The notes under the pieces: model-generated
Database searches by the model: none
The model's input: only the letters and a program-made list of their open reading frames with translations
Told to the model about the DNA's origin: nothing
Position numbers and translations under genes: made by a program
NCBI GenBank assembly: GCA_030737835.1
Contig: JAUJYN010000012.1
Location: 12,510,729-12,574,728 of the forward strand
DNA from: Acorus gramineus
Lineage: Eukaryota > Streptophyta > Magnoliopsida > Acorales > Acoraceae
Direction: 5' to 3'
DNA length: 64,000 nt
Shown here: positions 14,101 through 24,720 of the stretch, in pieces
Layout: each line of letters opens with the position of its first letter
Position numbering within the stretch: the first letter of the stretch is position 1

Positions 14101-14610
14101 CATCATAAAATATATAAGCGTATCCTTTTAAACTTTAGATTTTGGAAAAAAATTTCATTTAATCCTAACTTCCAAACAAAAAGGAAAGAAAAGGATATAC
14201 TCGAAATAACAAACATGAAAAATAAAAAAAAACAAATAAAAATAAATTTACACCATTAAACACTATAAACAATCATACGCAGAAGCTAACAAAAAAATCC
14301 AAAACTATGATTTTTCAACACCCCAAATCACACGATCACAATGGCTTTCATGATGATCTGAAAAATAGAGGTCTCTTTTATGAGACAAGTGAACTGAAGA
14401 CATAAAATCTCCTTTTAATAATAAAAAATTCAGCTCCAAAATACCAAACAAGTTTAGCTTACAAGCTAGTCACTACATGCTCCTACTATAGAGGTTTTGG
14501 GGCAAGTTTAGTGATACAAAAGACCAGTCAAAGCAAAAAGGTGTTGGTACTTTATGTCATTTTTTTATAGTTTCAAATACAGTTTCACATATTTTATTAG
14601 TTTTTTTCAC

Positions 14611-14651
<41 letters not shown>

Positions 14652-14926
14652 TTGTCGAATTTTTTTATAAATAATATTATTCAATTCATTTAAATATATA
14701 TTTCATCTTTTATAAAATTACATATATCTCATCTAATAAGATATATAATTTTAAAAAAATTATAAAAACATTAGTGGATTGCGTTTTAACCTGTAAAATG
14801 GACTGAGTGTAACATTATCTACGTGCAAATAACAAGAATGGGCTACGACCGTGGGCCTCGTTACCACAGTTTGTTTTGTGGGTCAACAATGACCCAAAAC
14901 TCTTTTATACAAAAGCTCTGATACAC
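11182..14926. other. Intergenic, AT-rich, repeats only
   Basis: No gene recognised. It contains a purine-rich tract at 12608-12650 and a dispersed AT-rich repeat at about 13070-13250 whose relatives lie near 23075-23265 and 25180-25400. A second dispersed repeat, at about 13548-13810, is shared with 4129-4262. Confidence 0.5.
14615..14650. repeat. (TA)n microsatellite
   Basis: About 18 uninterrupted TA units, directly readable. Confidence 0.95.
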
Positions 14927-14929
14927 TTA

Positions 14930-14945
14930 GGGGCCGTTTGGTTCA
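14930..14945 (+). repeat. Left terminal inverted repeat of the Harbinger element
   Basis: GGGGCCGTTTGGTTCA, preceded by target-site copy TTA (14927-14929). It matches the complement of 23012-23027 without mismatch, and matching stops at base 17. Confidence 0.95.
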
Positions 14946-15165
14946 GCGGAAAGCTGATTTTAAGTCCTGATTCATAAGTGCAGATATAATAAGTCCTGAT
15001 AAATTATAATCAGTTCAGAAGAAAAAAGTGTTTGGTTCAGTGGAAATTATAAGCACTTATGAAAATAAGTGTGTTTGGTTCAGTACTGAAGAGTTGAGCT
15101 TATGCTAAGGGTATTTCAGTCCATTTAATAAGTGCTGAATATAATTTGATGTTTGGTTGAAAACT
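14938..15165 (+). repeat. Subterminal repeats of the TIR motif
   Basis: The core TTTGGTTCAG recurs after the left TIR near 15032 and near 15068, and a weaker TTTGGTTGA near 15153, interleaved with 'agcacttatgaaaataag'-like blocks. Clustered subterminal copies of a terminal motif are common transposase-binding arrays; that function is inferred here. Confidence 0.6.
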
Positions 15166-15673
15166 TGATTATTTGCTTATTTTTTCTATTCATTAAAAAA
15201 AGATAGCTTCATAATACTTATTTAATAAATTATGAGATACTTCACTTTGAAGATATGTTAGAACCTGATTCAAGCCTACACAGATATTAAAAAAATAATC
15301 CTTGGCTGTTATGTGATTTTTATAACGCGTTAAATATCCAATCTATGTTTACTATATTTGAATGGTCATTGTAATCACATACTTGTTGAAATTTTGAGGA
15401 GAGTTTCACCTAATAATGGCAGAGCTGCATATCATGTCATTCATTGATAAATACAAGAGAATATTACAACATTTCACCTGATTTAAAAAAAATCATATGT
15501 AGATCATCAAACATAAAACCATATACACAAACATTTTTATAGAGCTGCATATATTTTCATGCTACAATAGATAAATACATGAGAATGTTATAATCCTTCT
15601 CAAATAAAAAAAAAAGTCCTCCAGCAGTTAATATTTACATTACAGTGTTGGTTTCATAATCCAACTTCTATAG

Positions 15674-16105
15674 TCATTTGATGGCTAGGAGTACAAGCAA
15701 AAAAAAAATTACAAACACCATCAATATAATACATATGCATGAGCAGCATCCAAAGATGAGTAACCCCGTGGGGCGTGCAACTGTGGCGGCCTTCTCCACC
15801 TTCTTTTGAACTGGCACTGAAAAATAATCGGGTCCTTGCGCCCGACGCAATTCATCAACCCATATGAAGCATTGTGGATGTTCCTAATTACATGAATGAC
15901 AACAAAATACATCAAATGATATCATTACACAGTTTATTTGGATATAGAAATATCACCAAATCATATGTTTACTCTGTCTATGACTTACCACTCTAGCTGG
16001 GCACCTCAAAAACCATCGACCATAGTTCTTTGAAGTCCTTGCCATCAAGAGGACCATCGGCCCACGTCCACAGGCGCACTGAATATCTGAATCCTCGGTC
16101 TTCAT
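15674..16105 (-). CDS. Small GRF-type zinc finger protein with C-terminal membrane helix (third gene of the Harbinger element)
   Basis: Two exons, 16105-15989 and 15883-15674, join in phase 0 across GTAAGT and TTAG sites to give 108 residues. Residues 10-46 read C-A-C-G, then ARTSKNYGRWFLRCP, then EHPQCFIWVDEL. This is the GRF-type zinc finger pattern CxCG...T..N.GR.F..C...C.F.W.D, a nucleic-acid-binding fold. After a short basic linker, the last 30 residues are a hydrophobic, Cys-rich segment (GCCSCICIILMVFVIFFLLV) that looks like a membrane anchor. It lies about 100 bp downstream of the transposase gene on the same strand and well inside both TIRs. The start is the first in-frame ATG; an in-frame stop lies about 20 bp upstream. 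GRF/membrane proteins of this size are known in plants, but I do not know of one described as a Harbinger component. It may be an ancestral part or a captured gene. Confidence 0.72.
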
Positions 16106-16202
16106 GCTATCAAAAATATTACATAATTATACAAGACTGTTATAATATTCATATTATTACAAGGGGGATGCATGGCGTAGACATAAAAAAAAAATCACAT
16201 CC

Positions 16203-17487
16203 CTAGCGCCTAGCCATTAGCAGATCGGCTATCTGATCCCGGGTTCTATTCATTTCTAATTCATCTCGCTCCGGTTGCACTTGGGCATATAATGTTTCAG
16301 TGGTACGGTCTTCATCAGTGTTCATGTTTTCGAAACCATGAAAGAGGTTATCAGCATGATTTTCCCTTCGAATGTAGTTATGGATAGCCATTGTTGCAAC
16401 GACGATCCGTACCTGCATGTCAAAAGAATAAGATGCCATCTTCTTCAGTATGGGAAATCTCGCTTTCCACACTCCAAAGGTTCGTTCTATAACATTGCGC
16501 AATGAGGAGTGATAATAATTGAATAGCTCCTCCCTATTTTGAGGTCCTGTGCCTCCCCTATAGTCACCCAACCAGTACCTCACGTTCCGATATGGTGTGA
16601 GGAATCCCCTATTGTTACTGTACCCTGCATCCGCTAGATAATATTTTTCCGGAGGTGGCAATGGAAACTTCCTTGATGGGTCTCGGATGCATTCTGACAG
16701 GATACGCGAATCGTGTGCCGTTCCTTCCCAACCGGCCTCAACATAGGTGAACTGCATGTCGAAGGAGCAGATAGCAAGAACATTTTGCATGCAATCCCCT
16801 TTGCGCCCTCGGAATGGCACTTGATTCTCTGTCTCTATGATCGCGTGGACAAGGGTTCCATCTATTGCCCCAACACAATCCTACATGTAAATGTTTGAAA
16901 AACCATATGGCATTACACAATCTTGTTAAGGAGATAATACATTATACTACATTCATCAACGAAATTTTAGTTACCTTAAACGCTGGGAAAAATCGATGAC
17001 TAGCTCTTATCTGGTTGGGTGTCCTTGAGAAATCAGGTGAATGGATGACCAATTTGCTCAATTTCAAGCATGCTGAAAGAACAGCCCTAAACTGTCTGGA
17101 TATGGTCTCCCCAGAGTGTTGGAATCGGTCCTGGCAATATCTATTTGTTGTATTGTGTCCAACAATTGTGAGGAATATAGCTAATTGTTCTTCGATGATC
17201 ATATTCCTTGTGTCCTCCAACCAACCTTCCTTCCGAAAAAAATCCGCCAATCGTATGAACACATGTTGATCCATGCGAAATAATTCTTGACATGGGCGTT
17301 CGTGGCCACTCAATATTCCATCAACATAATCACGACCACTTAGATCCCCGTCACGCACTACTCTTTGCACTCTATGTCGGCCGTACTTGTGATGTATGTA
17401 ATACACAAAGAGGAGGAACATGAGGATATTTTGTGGAGTCCACATTCCTATTAACATTGAAAAATGTATACGGTGGAAGTGAATCAA
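16203..17487 (-). CDS. PIF/Harbinger transposase (HARBI1-like DDE nuclease)
   Basis: Exon 1 is 17487-16975 and exon 2 is 16880-16203; joining GTAAC to ATGTAG in phase 0 gives 396 residues. The N-terminal half has the helix-turn-helix part of HARBI1-like proteins (FFRKEGWLEDTRNM, then ETISRQFRAVL). The joined sequence starts exon 2 with DCVGAIDGT, giving the first catalytic Asp at about residue 178. The second is in YLADAGYS (about 255) and the Glu in RNVIERTFGVWKARFPIL (about 303). The 47 residues between the last two match the DD47E spacing known for PIF transposases. AHDSR and MAIHNYIRRE, also typical, are present. No stop or frameshift was found. It cuts and joins element ends, presumably with ORF1 as DNA-binding partner. 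Start codons at 17487 or slightly downstream (Met of MLIGMW) are both possible. Confidence 0.92.
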
Positions 17488-17658
17488 TCATGTAGTCCAA
17501 AACATAAATGAGCTGTTGATGAAGTAGTTAAACAGGATCCATGAGGAGGCTGTTTATCATGCATTGAATGAACTTAAAACTCACTAAAGCTTATTTGTCA
17601 TGCATAGGCTAGTATCATTGAAGTATTTATGTTACATGCATATGTAGCATGCACATAT

Positions 17659-17916
17659 AAAGGATCTTGGAGATGCATACGGGTAGTCAGCTAAATGTTT
17701 CCCTTCTTTGGTATTTTCAGATTGTTGAGGTCACATTATTGTAATTGTTGAACTTGATTGATACAAATTTGATAATTAGATACCTAAAGGGATCTAGGAG
17801 ATGTCAATGGGTAATAAGCTATTCACATTCCCTTCTTCAGTATCTTCATATTGATATGGTAGTCACCTTTTGTAATTGTTGAGTTTGATTAATACAATTT
17901 TGACACAATGACACCT
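17659..17916. repeat. Diverged tandem duplication, two units of about 127-130 bp, inside the Harbinger element
   Basis: Unit 1 starts 'aaaggatcttggagatg' at 17659 and unit 2 'aaagggatctaggagatg' at about 17786. Both continue through 'cccttctt..gtat.ttca' and 'gtaattgttga.cttgat'. They are clearly related but well diverged, so this is an old duplication. It lies in the non-coding spacer between transposase and ORF1. Confidence 0.7.
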
Positions 17917-18836
17917 AGATGCATTTACTTTAAAAAAAAGTGGGTTTGCCAATATGACAACAGAAGTTAATAATCATTTAATGAGTGTGTTGCTCGATAT
18001 TAAAGTTCAATTATAACTGTAAACACTATTTTTCTTTTGAATATAAACACACCCATTCCATTTATGAAAAAAAGGCTCACAAAACACATTAATCCAATAA
18101 TGGTATTCCATGATAATAACCCTGTTAGTTAAACACAGATCACAAGATTCTGCTCAACAAATTCTCTTCCTATTCTAGCCAAGTAATTTGACTGAAATAG
18201 AAAATACGAACCATATCATTATAATAACTGAACTTGTTTAGATACCAATTGTGATGCTTTAGAATTTCAGAACATGGAAGTATAAATAAAACTTAAGTTG
18301 AACATATCAAGAAGGTTCTGTCATTTCTTGCTAGGGGATCAGTTCATAACAATTAACAGCTAACCAAAAAATAATGTTAACATTGAATACTTGTAGCAAG
18401 TGGAAAAAAGATTGATGACAGAAAAATCTATAAAGCTCAATTCATGATTCATTTAGAAGCCGATTTACACTCAGATTAAGCAGACAAAAAATTAAGCAGC
18501 CGATTTACACTCACATGCACAACAAATTCATAATACCAAACAGGGGATCATCATTCACAATCCCTAACACATCATCATTCATAATCCACATGCAGCCCAC
18601 ACATAAACCAACCTAACATCAACATCCACATTCATCATATATATAACATCATCATTCAAAACACAGCGAACAATCCATGCTGAAGGATCCATAGCAGTAT
18701 CGATACATAATAGTGGAGTCCTATTGAATTCTTAACAAGCAAACATAGGATATTGTTCATAAAACATAAACAAACATAAATACTTAGGACATAGTTCAAA
18801 TCACATCAAACATCACTACACAAAGCACCGGATACT

Positions 18837-19802
18837 CTAGCCACTGAAATGAGCCTCCACCAACATAGCCCTTGAAGTTGGATCAAGCTCCAACATCCAA
18901 AGTCGTCGATTCTCGGGAATGTTGATGAATCTCAGAGCGTTTATGTACAGGGAGGTACCGGGCACAAACGAAGGGGTCTCACGGAGGGATGCATAACATT
19001 CATCAACTGTGGGTACTGTATTTGTCGAAATTGGTGCTTGACTACTGGCGGAATTGACAATCTTATCTAGCACCCCATCAATCTTGTCCACAATGGTATC
19101 CTCATTGTTCCTCCTACGTCTACTAGGACACGGACGTTTGCGTCGAACGTCCGACATGCGTTCCTCATAGTTTGACTCGGTTTGCACAGGCTCGGGTTCA
19201 CCCGAACCTTCAGGACCCAGTGGTGGACTTGAAGTTTCTGTATTCGGTGTTGGGTTATGGGAAGTGGATATGTGATCATCAAGAAGGTGGTCATCATCAG
19301 CAGAACCAAATCTGTGTTCCCCCGTGGCCGTGACACCCCCAAACAATTGTTCCATCTCATCGGCATGAGGAAGAGGTTTGAATCGAAACTGTTTTGCATC
19401 GGGATAAGCCTGTAATTCAAATAATTGAGGAATTTATCAAATGGGGTTCAAGCTTTAGAAATTATGAACAAATTCAATGGATTATACCTTAATGTGCTCA
19501 TCCCATCTCTCCTGATCCATCTGTACGGTTTGCCCAGGGGCAACCTCTCCTATGCCAGTCAAAGAAATCAATCTCTTCCATGTGTTCCATTGTTTCCTCA
19601 GCATGTCCCAATAATTCTTGAATTGTTTCTGTTCATAATTGACCAAGTTCCTTTGATTAAATTCTTCCCTCACCTTCTTCCATGCCGATGTTTTCAGGTT
19701 CGCACCTGGCCGACCCCCTATCTTAACTTGATCTAAGCATAGATCAATAAACATTTTTTTCATCTCTGGACTCCATGCAGCCCTCCCACGACTTGATTCC
19801 AT
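18837..19802 (-). CDS. Harbinger ORF1: Myb/SANT-like DNA-binding protein
   Basis: Exons 19802-19488 and 19409-18837 join in phase 0 (AAG|GTATAA to TTACAG|GCT) to make 295 residues. Residues 8-85 form a Myb/SANT-like domain of the L10-interacting type, with WSPEMKKMFIDLCLDQV, SAWKKVREEF, and NYWDMLRKQWNTWKRL. The middle is acidic and Ser/Pro/Thr-rich. A basic patch DVRRKRPCPSRRRRNNEDT (nuclear signal-like) and a C-terminal helical block ending ..LDPTSRAMLVEAHFSG follow, typical of these plant proteins. In PIF/Harbinger systems, ORF1 binds the element ends and brings the transposase to the nucleus; that role is assigned from family knowledge. It is transcribed in the same direction as the transposase, about 1.35 kb upstream of it. 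No disabling change seen. Confidence 0.88.
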
Positions 19803-20517
19803 TAGCTAAAAGATACAATGAGGGTGGAAACATGTGAGAGCATATATTTAAGTTACTTGATCATGTGGTTCAATCGAAAGTAGACAAATAAAAAATCCCT
19901 AGTTTTTTTCTTTTCATTTACATTGGGGGAGATTTTGAATAGTTCTGACACATGTACAACAAGGACAGGTAAGTTTTAATATATCAAATTCAAAAAGACA
20001 CATGTATATCCAGTAGACCGCGGTGAAAGTATGATATGAGGGTTTTTTTTAGCTGATATATGAAAGGGAGAACTGATAGCACTAGGGATACCAAACATAT
20101 TCAGTGGGGACAGAACCCACTGACTATGGGAAAAATGAAGTCCCATGACTTCCAGTTCACCTGAGTTCCAACACCAAAGCATTGATGTTGAATAACTTTG
20201 ACAAAGACTCATACCCAACTATTACATGACTCCACTGTAGGGCCATGTTTGTGATTTAAGATATGTTGGAACTATGCACCTATATAATATTATGAAATGT
20301 GTGGAAGGGGAGACATTTATATTCTTGTGTTGTCATTCACTAAGCTTGTATAATTACGATTACAAAGAATCTATCAAAGAACTACATTGTCAAATGAAGA
20401 AAGGTAAAAAAGTTTTACATGGCCTATCATCAGCATCAAGTATTTATTTTATAATCAATCACAGTGGAGTCCGAGGGAGAACTGAAATGCAAGTTAAACC
20501 CTACAAGAGAAGTACAA

Positions 20518-20638
20518 TTTGGCTTCTCTTAAGTGGTGAAAATGTCCTTTGTTGAAACAATCACTAAAGGGATTTGCATGTCAAATTTCAAAGCAGCAAG
20601 ATGCGTATTTGCAACATTTGTATAGTCATTCATTGATC
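20518..20638. repeat. 121-bp direct repeat, copy 1 (Harbinger interior)
   Basis: Starts 'tttggcttctcttaagtgg', ends 'cattcattgatc'. By eye it is identical over its length to 21819-21939, at an offset of 1301 bp. Confidence 0.92.
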
Positions 20639-21818
20639 CATAGAGGGGTTTAAAGCATGACACCTCTGTACAATGCGAAATGTCAAAAAGAACAAGCTCC
20701 ATAATAAACAAGCATTATAAGAAAAAAAGTTTACAACAATAATCTTATTCAATCAATATGAAGTCAATTGTTATATGACCAACAAATGTGGTGAACATAG
20801 AGATTCATAGAAGATTGAACAAATATGGTGACCAACAACCAATCTGATGTCAACGCAGGAGTTCTAAGAAATTATGGTTAAAATCAACTGACAAATAAAA
20901 GTAGTGGGGGAAAACGCTCTTGGAAGGAAATAGTGAAAAGTAAAAAAGGCTGGAGTTTAACATAATCACAAACCAGGGTTTTGAAAAATGTGCCAGACTT
21001 TTGTTCTTGAAACCAAACAGAGGTTTCAGTGAGAAAGTCTAGCTTTTATTCGATGAGTAAAAAACTGTTTATTCATATGTTCTCTTCATAGGTTGGCAAG
21101 CATGCTTAACAATTTGAAATTTTCTAATACTAGTACAATGACTTGCCAGAAATTATGTCCAACAAACAGAACCTGCTAACTTCTGTGAGTAAGTCATCCA
21201 TACAAGATGTAGAAATGGTTTTAAGATCTTCTCTATGTAATTTTAGATTGTTTGGAGTTTTCGAGACACACAAATCAGATTGTGTAAACAGCATACATCT
21301 CAAAAGCCTCAGTCCAGACTGTATATTAATGGCATATAAGAGTCCTTTGTAATGAATACTTGAATAGTAATAAGAATGAACAAAAAATGGGTATTAATGG
21401 CATAGAATGATTCTCAGTATTTTTCATAGAAATTATTGCATACACCAAACTAAAAAAATGAGAAGAGCAGTTATTTGAAAATTGAAGTAAAAAAACAAAC
21501 AATAGAAAATTCGATGTGGAACATTTTATAGTAATCATTCCTTCTCAAGTTAAAAATGTCAAGATACATGGGGAAGGAGATAGTCCATTCTAGGCTGTCT
21601 TATAATTTACTGCATTTTCCCTTTTTTTTAATAACTTGTAAGGAAATCCCTTGTCTCCTTTTTTTCAGGGGGTTCTTGGAATGAGATTCTCCTATATTAT
21701 TCTTAAAAAAAAAAAAAAGATACACGGTGAACATATTAGATAAAATTCAGCACGTTGAAATAACAGTATGGGAATCCAGGATATGCATAATCATTACAAG
21801 AAATAACCTTAATCGATT

Positions 21819-21939
21819 TTTGGCTTCTCTTAAGTGGTGAAAATGTCCTTTGTTGAAACAATCACTAAAGGGATTTGCATGTCAAATTTCAAAGCAGCAA
21901 GATGCGTATTTGCAACATTTGTATAGTCATTCATTGATC
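21819..21939. repeat. 121-bp direct repeat, copy 2 (Harbinger interior)
   Basis: Same orientation as copy 1 at 20518-20638. Identity ends abruptly on both sides, which suggests a recent local duplication or gene-conversion event in this element or its parent. Confidence 0.92.
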
Positions 21940-22780
21940 AACTTAAATGTCAGATTGTAATCTGAAATTGATTTCTGTGCAGCATGAGTTGCTTAATGTG
22001 CTATATCCTGTATTTATTCACTGCTACATGGATCTTGTTGCAAAGGATCATACTCAGGAAGGTATGCATTGCTTGTCCCTGGTATCATTTGCATATGATC
22101 TTGGAAATCCTAACCCCATAATATCTTCTTCAAAGATAAAGAAACAATATTTTTCTTTTCAAAGAAAAAGAATACACAGATTGATCCCCATGGGAATGCG
22201 AAAGAGAGATATGGTACCACAAATATGCAAATCCAATCAATAAAATCACAATCAAAGACAATCCCACTTGAACAAATGAGGTTTTGCACTGAAAAACCTA
22301 TGAATCACGCACTGAATATGTGATCGATGAAAACCATGAAAAAAAAACCACACAATGAACCTGATTCAAGCAACATATATACATTCATATGCTATGAAAA
22401 CCCAAAACTGATTTTCATCGTTTGAAATCTACGGATCAGTACATGATCCTACGAGATGTGGTCGGTTTTACCTAGATCGATGGCTGAGGAGGCGATAAAA
22501 ACAAGAGGAGGAAGCAGATCGGAGAGAATCGGCAGATTCGTTGGAGACGGTGAGAGGGAGACCGGATACTCTGCTCGTCGAACAAGGGGGATGTAGCAGA
22601 TCGGACTGAGCCTGGATCAGTTCAGAAGAACATCAAACGCTCTTCCATTGTAGGGTTCAAAACAGGTAGAACTGGCTCTGCTCGATCGTGAAGAGGTCGT
22701 CCGATCTAGGGTTCGCCCGTGGTGAAGTCGGCTCAGCGAAAAGTGAGGAGAGAGAGGGGCATTTGTTTGTTTGGATAGGG

Positions 22781-22788
22781 TTTATATA
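22781..22788 (-). promoter_or_regulatory. Probable TATA box of the Harbinger element
   Basis: On the minus strand TATATAAA, followed about 30-40 bp downstream by a CT-rich stretch (22746-22760) suitable as a plant initiator and leader. It lies 240 bp inside the right TIR and points toward ORF1 and the transposase. Confidence 0.55.
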
Positions 22789-23011
22789 CCCTGTGTAATT
22801 ACCATTAGAAGTGAGGGGCATTTTGGTATTTTTACGTCGGGGACGATTCGCTGAACACTGAATCCGAATTCGAAAAGTAACGTTCGAATGGCTGAATGTA
22901 TGTTGAGAAAAATGTCTGAACGAGGAAACTTTTCTGAGGTTCCGTGACATCCAACCAAACAAGATTTTGGCTGATTTTCAGCTTTAAGTTGTATAAGTAC
23001 TGAAAATAAGG

Positions 23012-23027
23012 TGAACCAAACGGCCCC
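23012..23027 (-). repeat. Right terminal inverted repeat of the Harbinger element
   Basis: Complement of GGGGCCGTTTGGTTCA, followed by target-site copy TTA at 23028-23030. Confidence 0.95.
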
Positions 23028-23422
23028 TTAGTCCGTTTTATAACCTATTTTGCATTCCTGTATATCATTATAGTATAGTATATATTCTGTTATAATAATA
23101 TATAGGGCTCTATCTTAGTGCATGAACTACATTTTTTTTTATTTTTTCAAAATGAAAAAATACATATAACTCAGTATATACATCATTTTATATAATCACA
23201 TTTATTTCAATGGAATAGTATATGATTTAAAAAAAAAATGTTAAATGTAACTAGGGCTGGAATGGGGGATGGATGTCTCAGGAAGTATCATTTTTCTTTA
23301 TGCTAATATTGTATGTAGGGTTCAATTTGTTTTTGTGGGCCATCGTGCCATCCAAACGAATGTTTTACCATGCGTCGGTTGATGGACCACATTTGAAGAC
23401 TATCGGACATCATCATAACCAC

Positions 23423-23806
23423 GCCGTTTGGGTAGCGGGTTAAGATTGGATAAAGGTGGTATAAGAATAGATAGGAAAAATAGTTGTTTGTTCACACAGT
23501 ATAACTTGATATTACTAAGTCAGTTTAAACGAGTATAAGAGAGTATGATAATTCTAAATAACTCATATGATAAGCTATACTCAGTTTATCTATTTCCATA
23601 GGTCCACATGTCAAATCAATTTTTTTACACTTTATTTATATTTTATTATTTATCAACTAAACAACTCAACTTTTATTCTTACGTTTTCCAATGAGAATAA
23701 TAAAAAACACAACCAAACAGAAAATCTCTTATTCCTGTAGAATTGTTATCTATACTAGTATGGTTATCTATCCAGAATAACTTAATTCATCAATCCAAAC
23801 GGGGGA
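23423..23806. mobile_element. MITE-like element, degenerate Tourist type
   Basis: The left end has CCGTTTGGGTAGCGGGTTAAG; the right end reads, on the complement, CCCCCGTTTGGATTGATGAA. Its interior resembles other local MITEs ('ccaatgagaataataaaaaacacaacc' split here as a shared block near 23690). No clear TAA/TTA duplication is left, so the ends are approximate. Confidence 0.5.
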
Positions 23807-24034
23807 AACAGGTTTTTTGTTACACTCAATTTTTTTTTACAGTCTTATATATTTTAATTCGTTAGTCCTTTTCCATTCACTATATCTAAACATATATACT
23901 TTATCGAAATTTAAGTCCCCAGTGATCATAGCACAATGGTTCAGGATTTGAATGATAAAATTCAAACATGGTTATGAATATCACCACCCTGATATGATCA
24001 TTCTCATCTAATATATGTCACTAAAATTCTCTAA

Positions 24035-24561
24035 CCCCCCGTATGGCTAGAGAAATAAACCCAGAATAAAGAAGAATACAAGAGAATAGTAAAAAAAGCT
24101 GTTTGTTTTGACAGAATAAACCCCGATAGTTATGTCTGAATAAGTTAGGATAAGGCCTGATAACTATTCTCAGAAAACTGTGGAATTGCTTATCAAGGCT
24201 TATCTATACCAATGGATAAAAATACCCTTCTCTGTCATTTTAAAAAATTTATCTCACCTAACAGACTCACACAGATTTCAAAAACTGTCACATCTATCAA
24301 ATCAATCATATATCTCTCACACTATTCCCAGGGGGTATAATTGTCATTTAAAAAATCATAAACTCTTATTCATCCCTTATCAACCATTTATCATCACTTT
24401 ATCCAAGATGAACCAAACAACAAAAAAGTCATTTTTACGTTTCCCAATGAGAATAACAAAAAAGGCAACAAAAAAAAAATTGCTTATTCAGCCTGGATTG
24501 TTATTTATCCCAGTATAGCTATCAGGAGCGAATAACCCAATTTCACACCCCATACGGGGGG
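24035..24561. mobile_element. Tourist-like MITE, copy 1 (527 bp, TAA duplication)
   Basis: It begins CCCCCCGTATGG and ends with the exact complement CCATACGGGGGG, flanked by TAA at 24032-24034 and 24562-24564. About 90% of the interior matches the copy at 27275-27803. An open frame at 24180-24518 is accidental: it repeats only because the MITE repeats, and it matches no protein I know. Confidence 0.9.
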
Positions 24562-24571
24562 TAAAATCTCA

Positions 24572-24720
24572 TATGACTTGAGCGTCGGGGATACCCTGAC
24601 CTGACAAATCAACTAACGACTGTGAAGCATTCAATTGAGAAGACGATCGACAATCATTATCCGATAGTAACCCTTCAGAGCCTCGAGTTGCTCGCATTCA
24701 CGTAGACGAGAATGCCATGC
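24572..24720. repeat. Possible LTR fragment (gypsy-type U5)
   Basis: Contains ACTTGAGCGTCGGGG, a motif that also occurs as AACTTGAGCGTCGGAGG in the solo LTR at 42658-43542 and is frequent near the 3' end of plant Ty3/gypsy LTRs. The remainder shows no clear LTR terminus. Weak call. Confidence 0.3.

Larger units (their letters stand above)
19803..22780 (-). other. Leader/intron region of the Harbinger element, no ORF with recognisable content
   Basis: Between the putative promoter and ORF1 I find no coding sequence. The part at 22440-22750 is GC-richer and on the minus strand reads like a plant 5' leader (CT-rich after a TATA box, then AACCCTAG). The rest is AT-rich and probably intronic or untranslated. 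It contains both copies of a 121-bp direct repeat. Confidence 0.45.
14930..23027 (-). mobile_element. Complete PIF/Harbinger DNA transposon, 8098 bp
   Basis: The ends are perfect 16-bp inverted repeats, GGGGCCGTTTGGTTCA at 14930-14945 and its complement at 23012-23027. They are flanked by the 3-bp duplication TTA at 14927-14929 and 23028-23030, which is the PIF/Harbinger hallmark. Inside, all on the minus strand, are a Myb/SANT ORF1 (18837-19802), a DDE transposase (16203-17487) and a small GRF zinc-finger gene (15674-16105). A TATA box sits near the right end (22781-22788) in front of a plant-like leader with AACCCTAG, so transcription probably runs leftward from there. All three reading frames are open after simple splicing and the transposase triad is present, so the element may be autonomous and young. 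Two internal duplications are listed separately. The identity is firm; activity is inference. Confidence 0.93.

Noticed and set aside
24180..24518. Similar proteins predicted at 24180-24518 and 27418-27738
   Set aside because: They repeat only because both lie in copies of one Tourist-like MITE; no catalytic or structural motif, and one is followed by frame decay.
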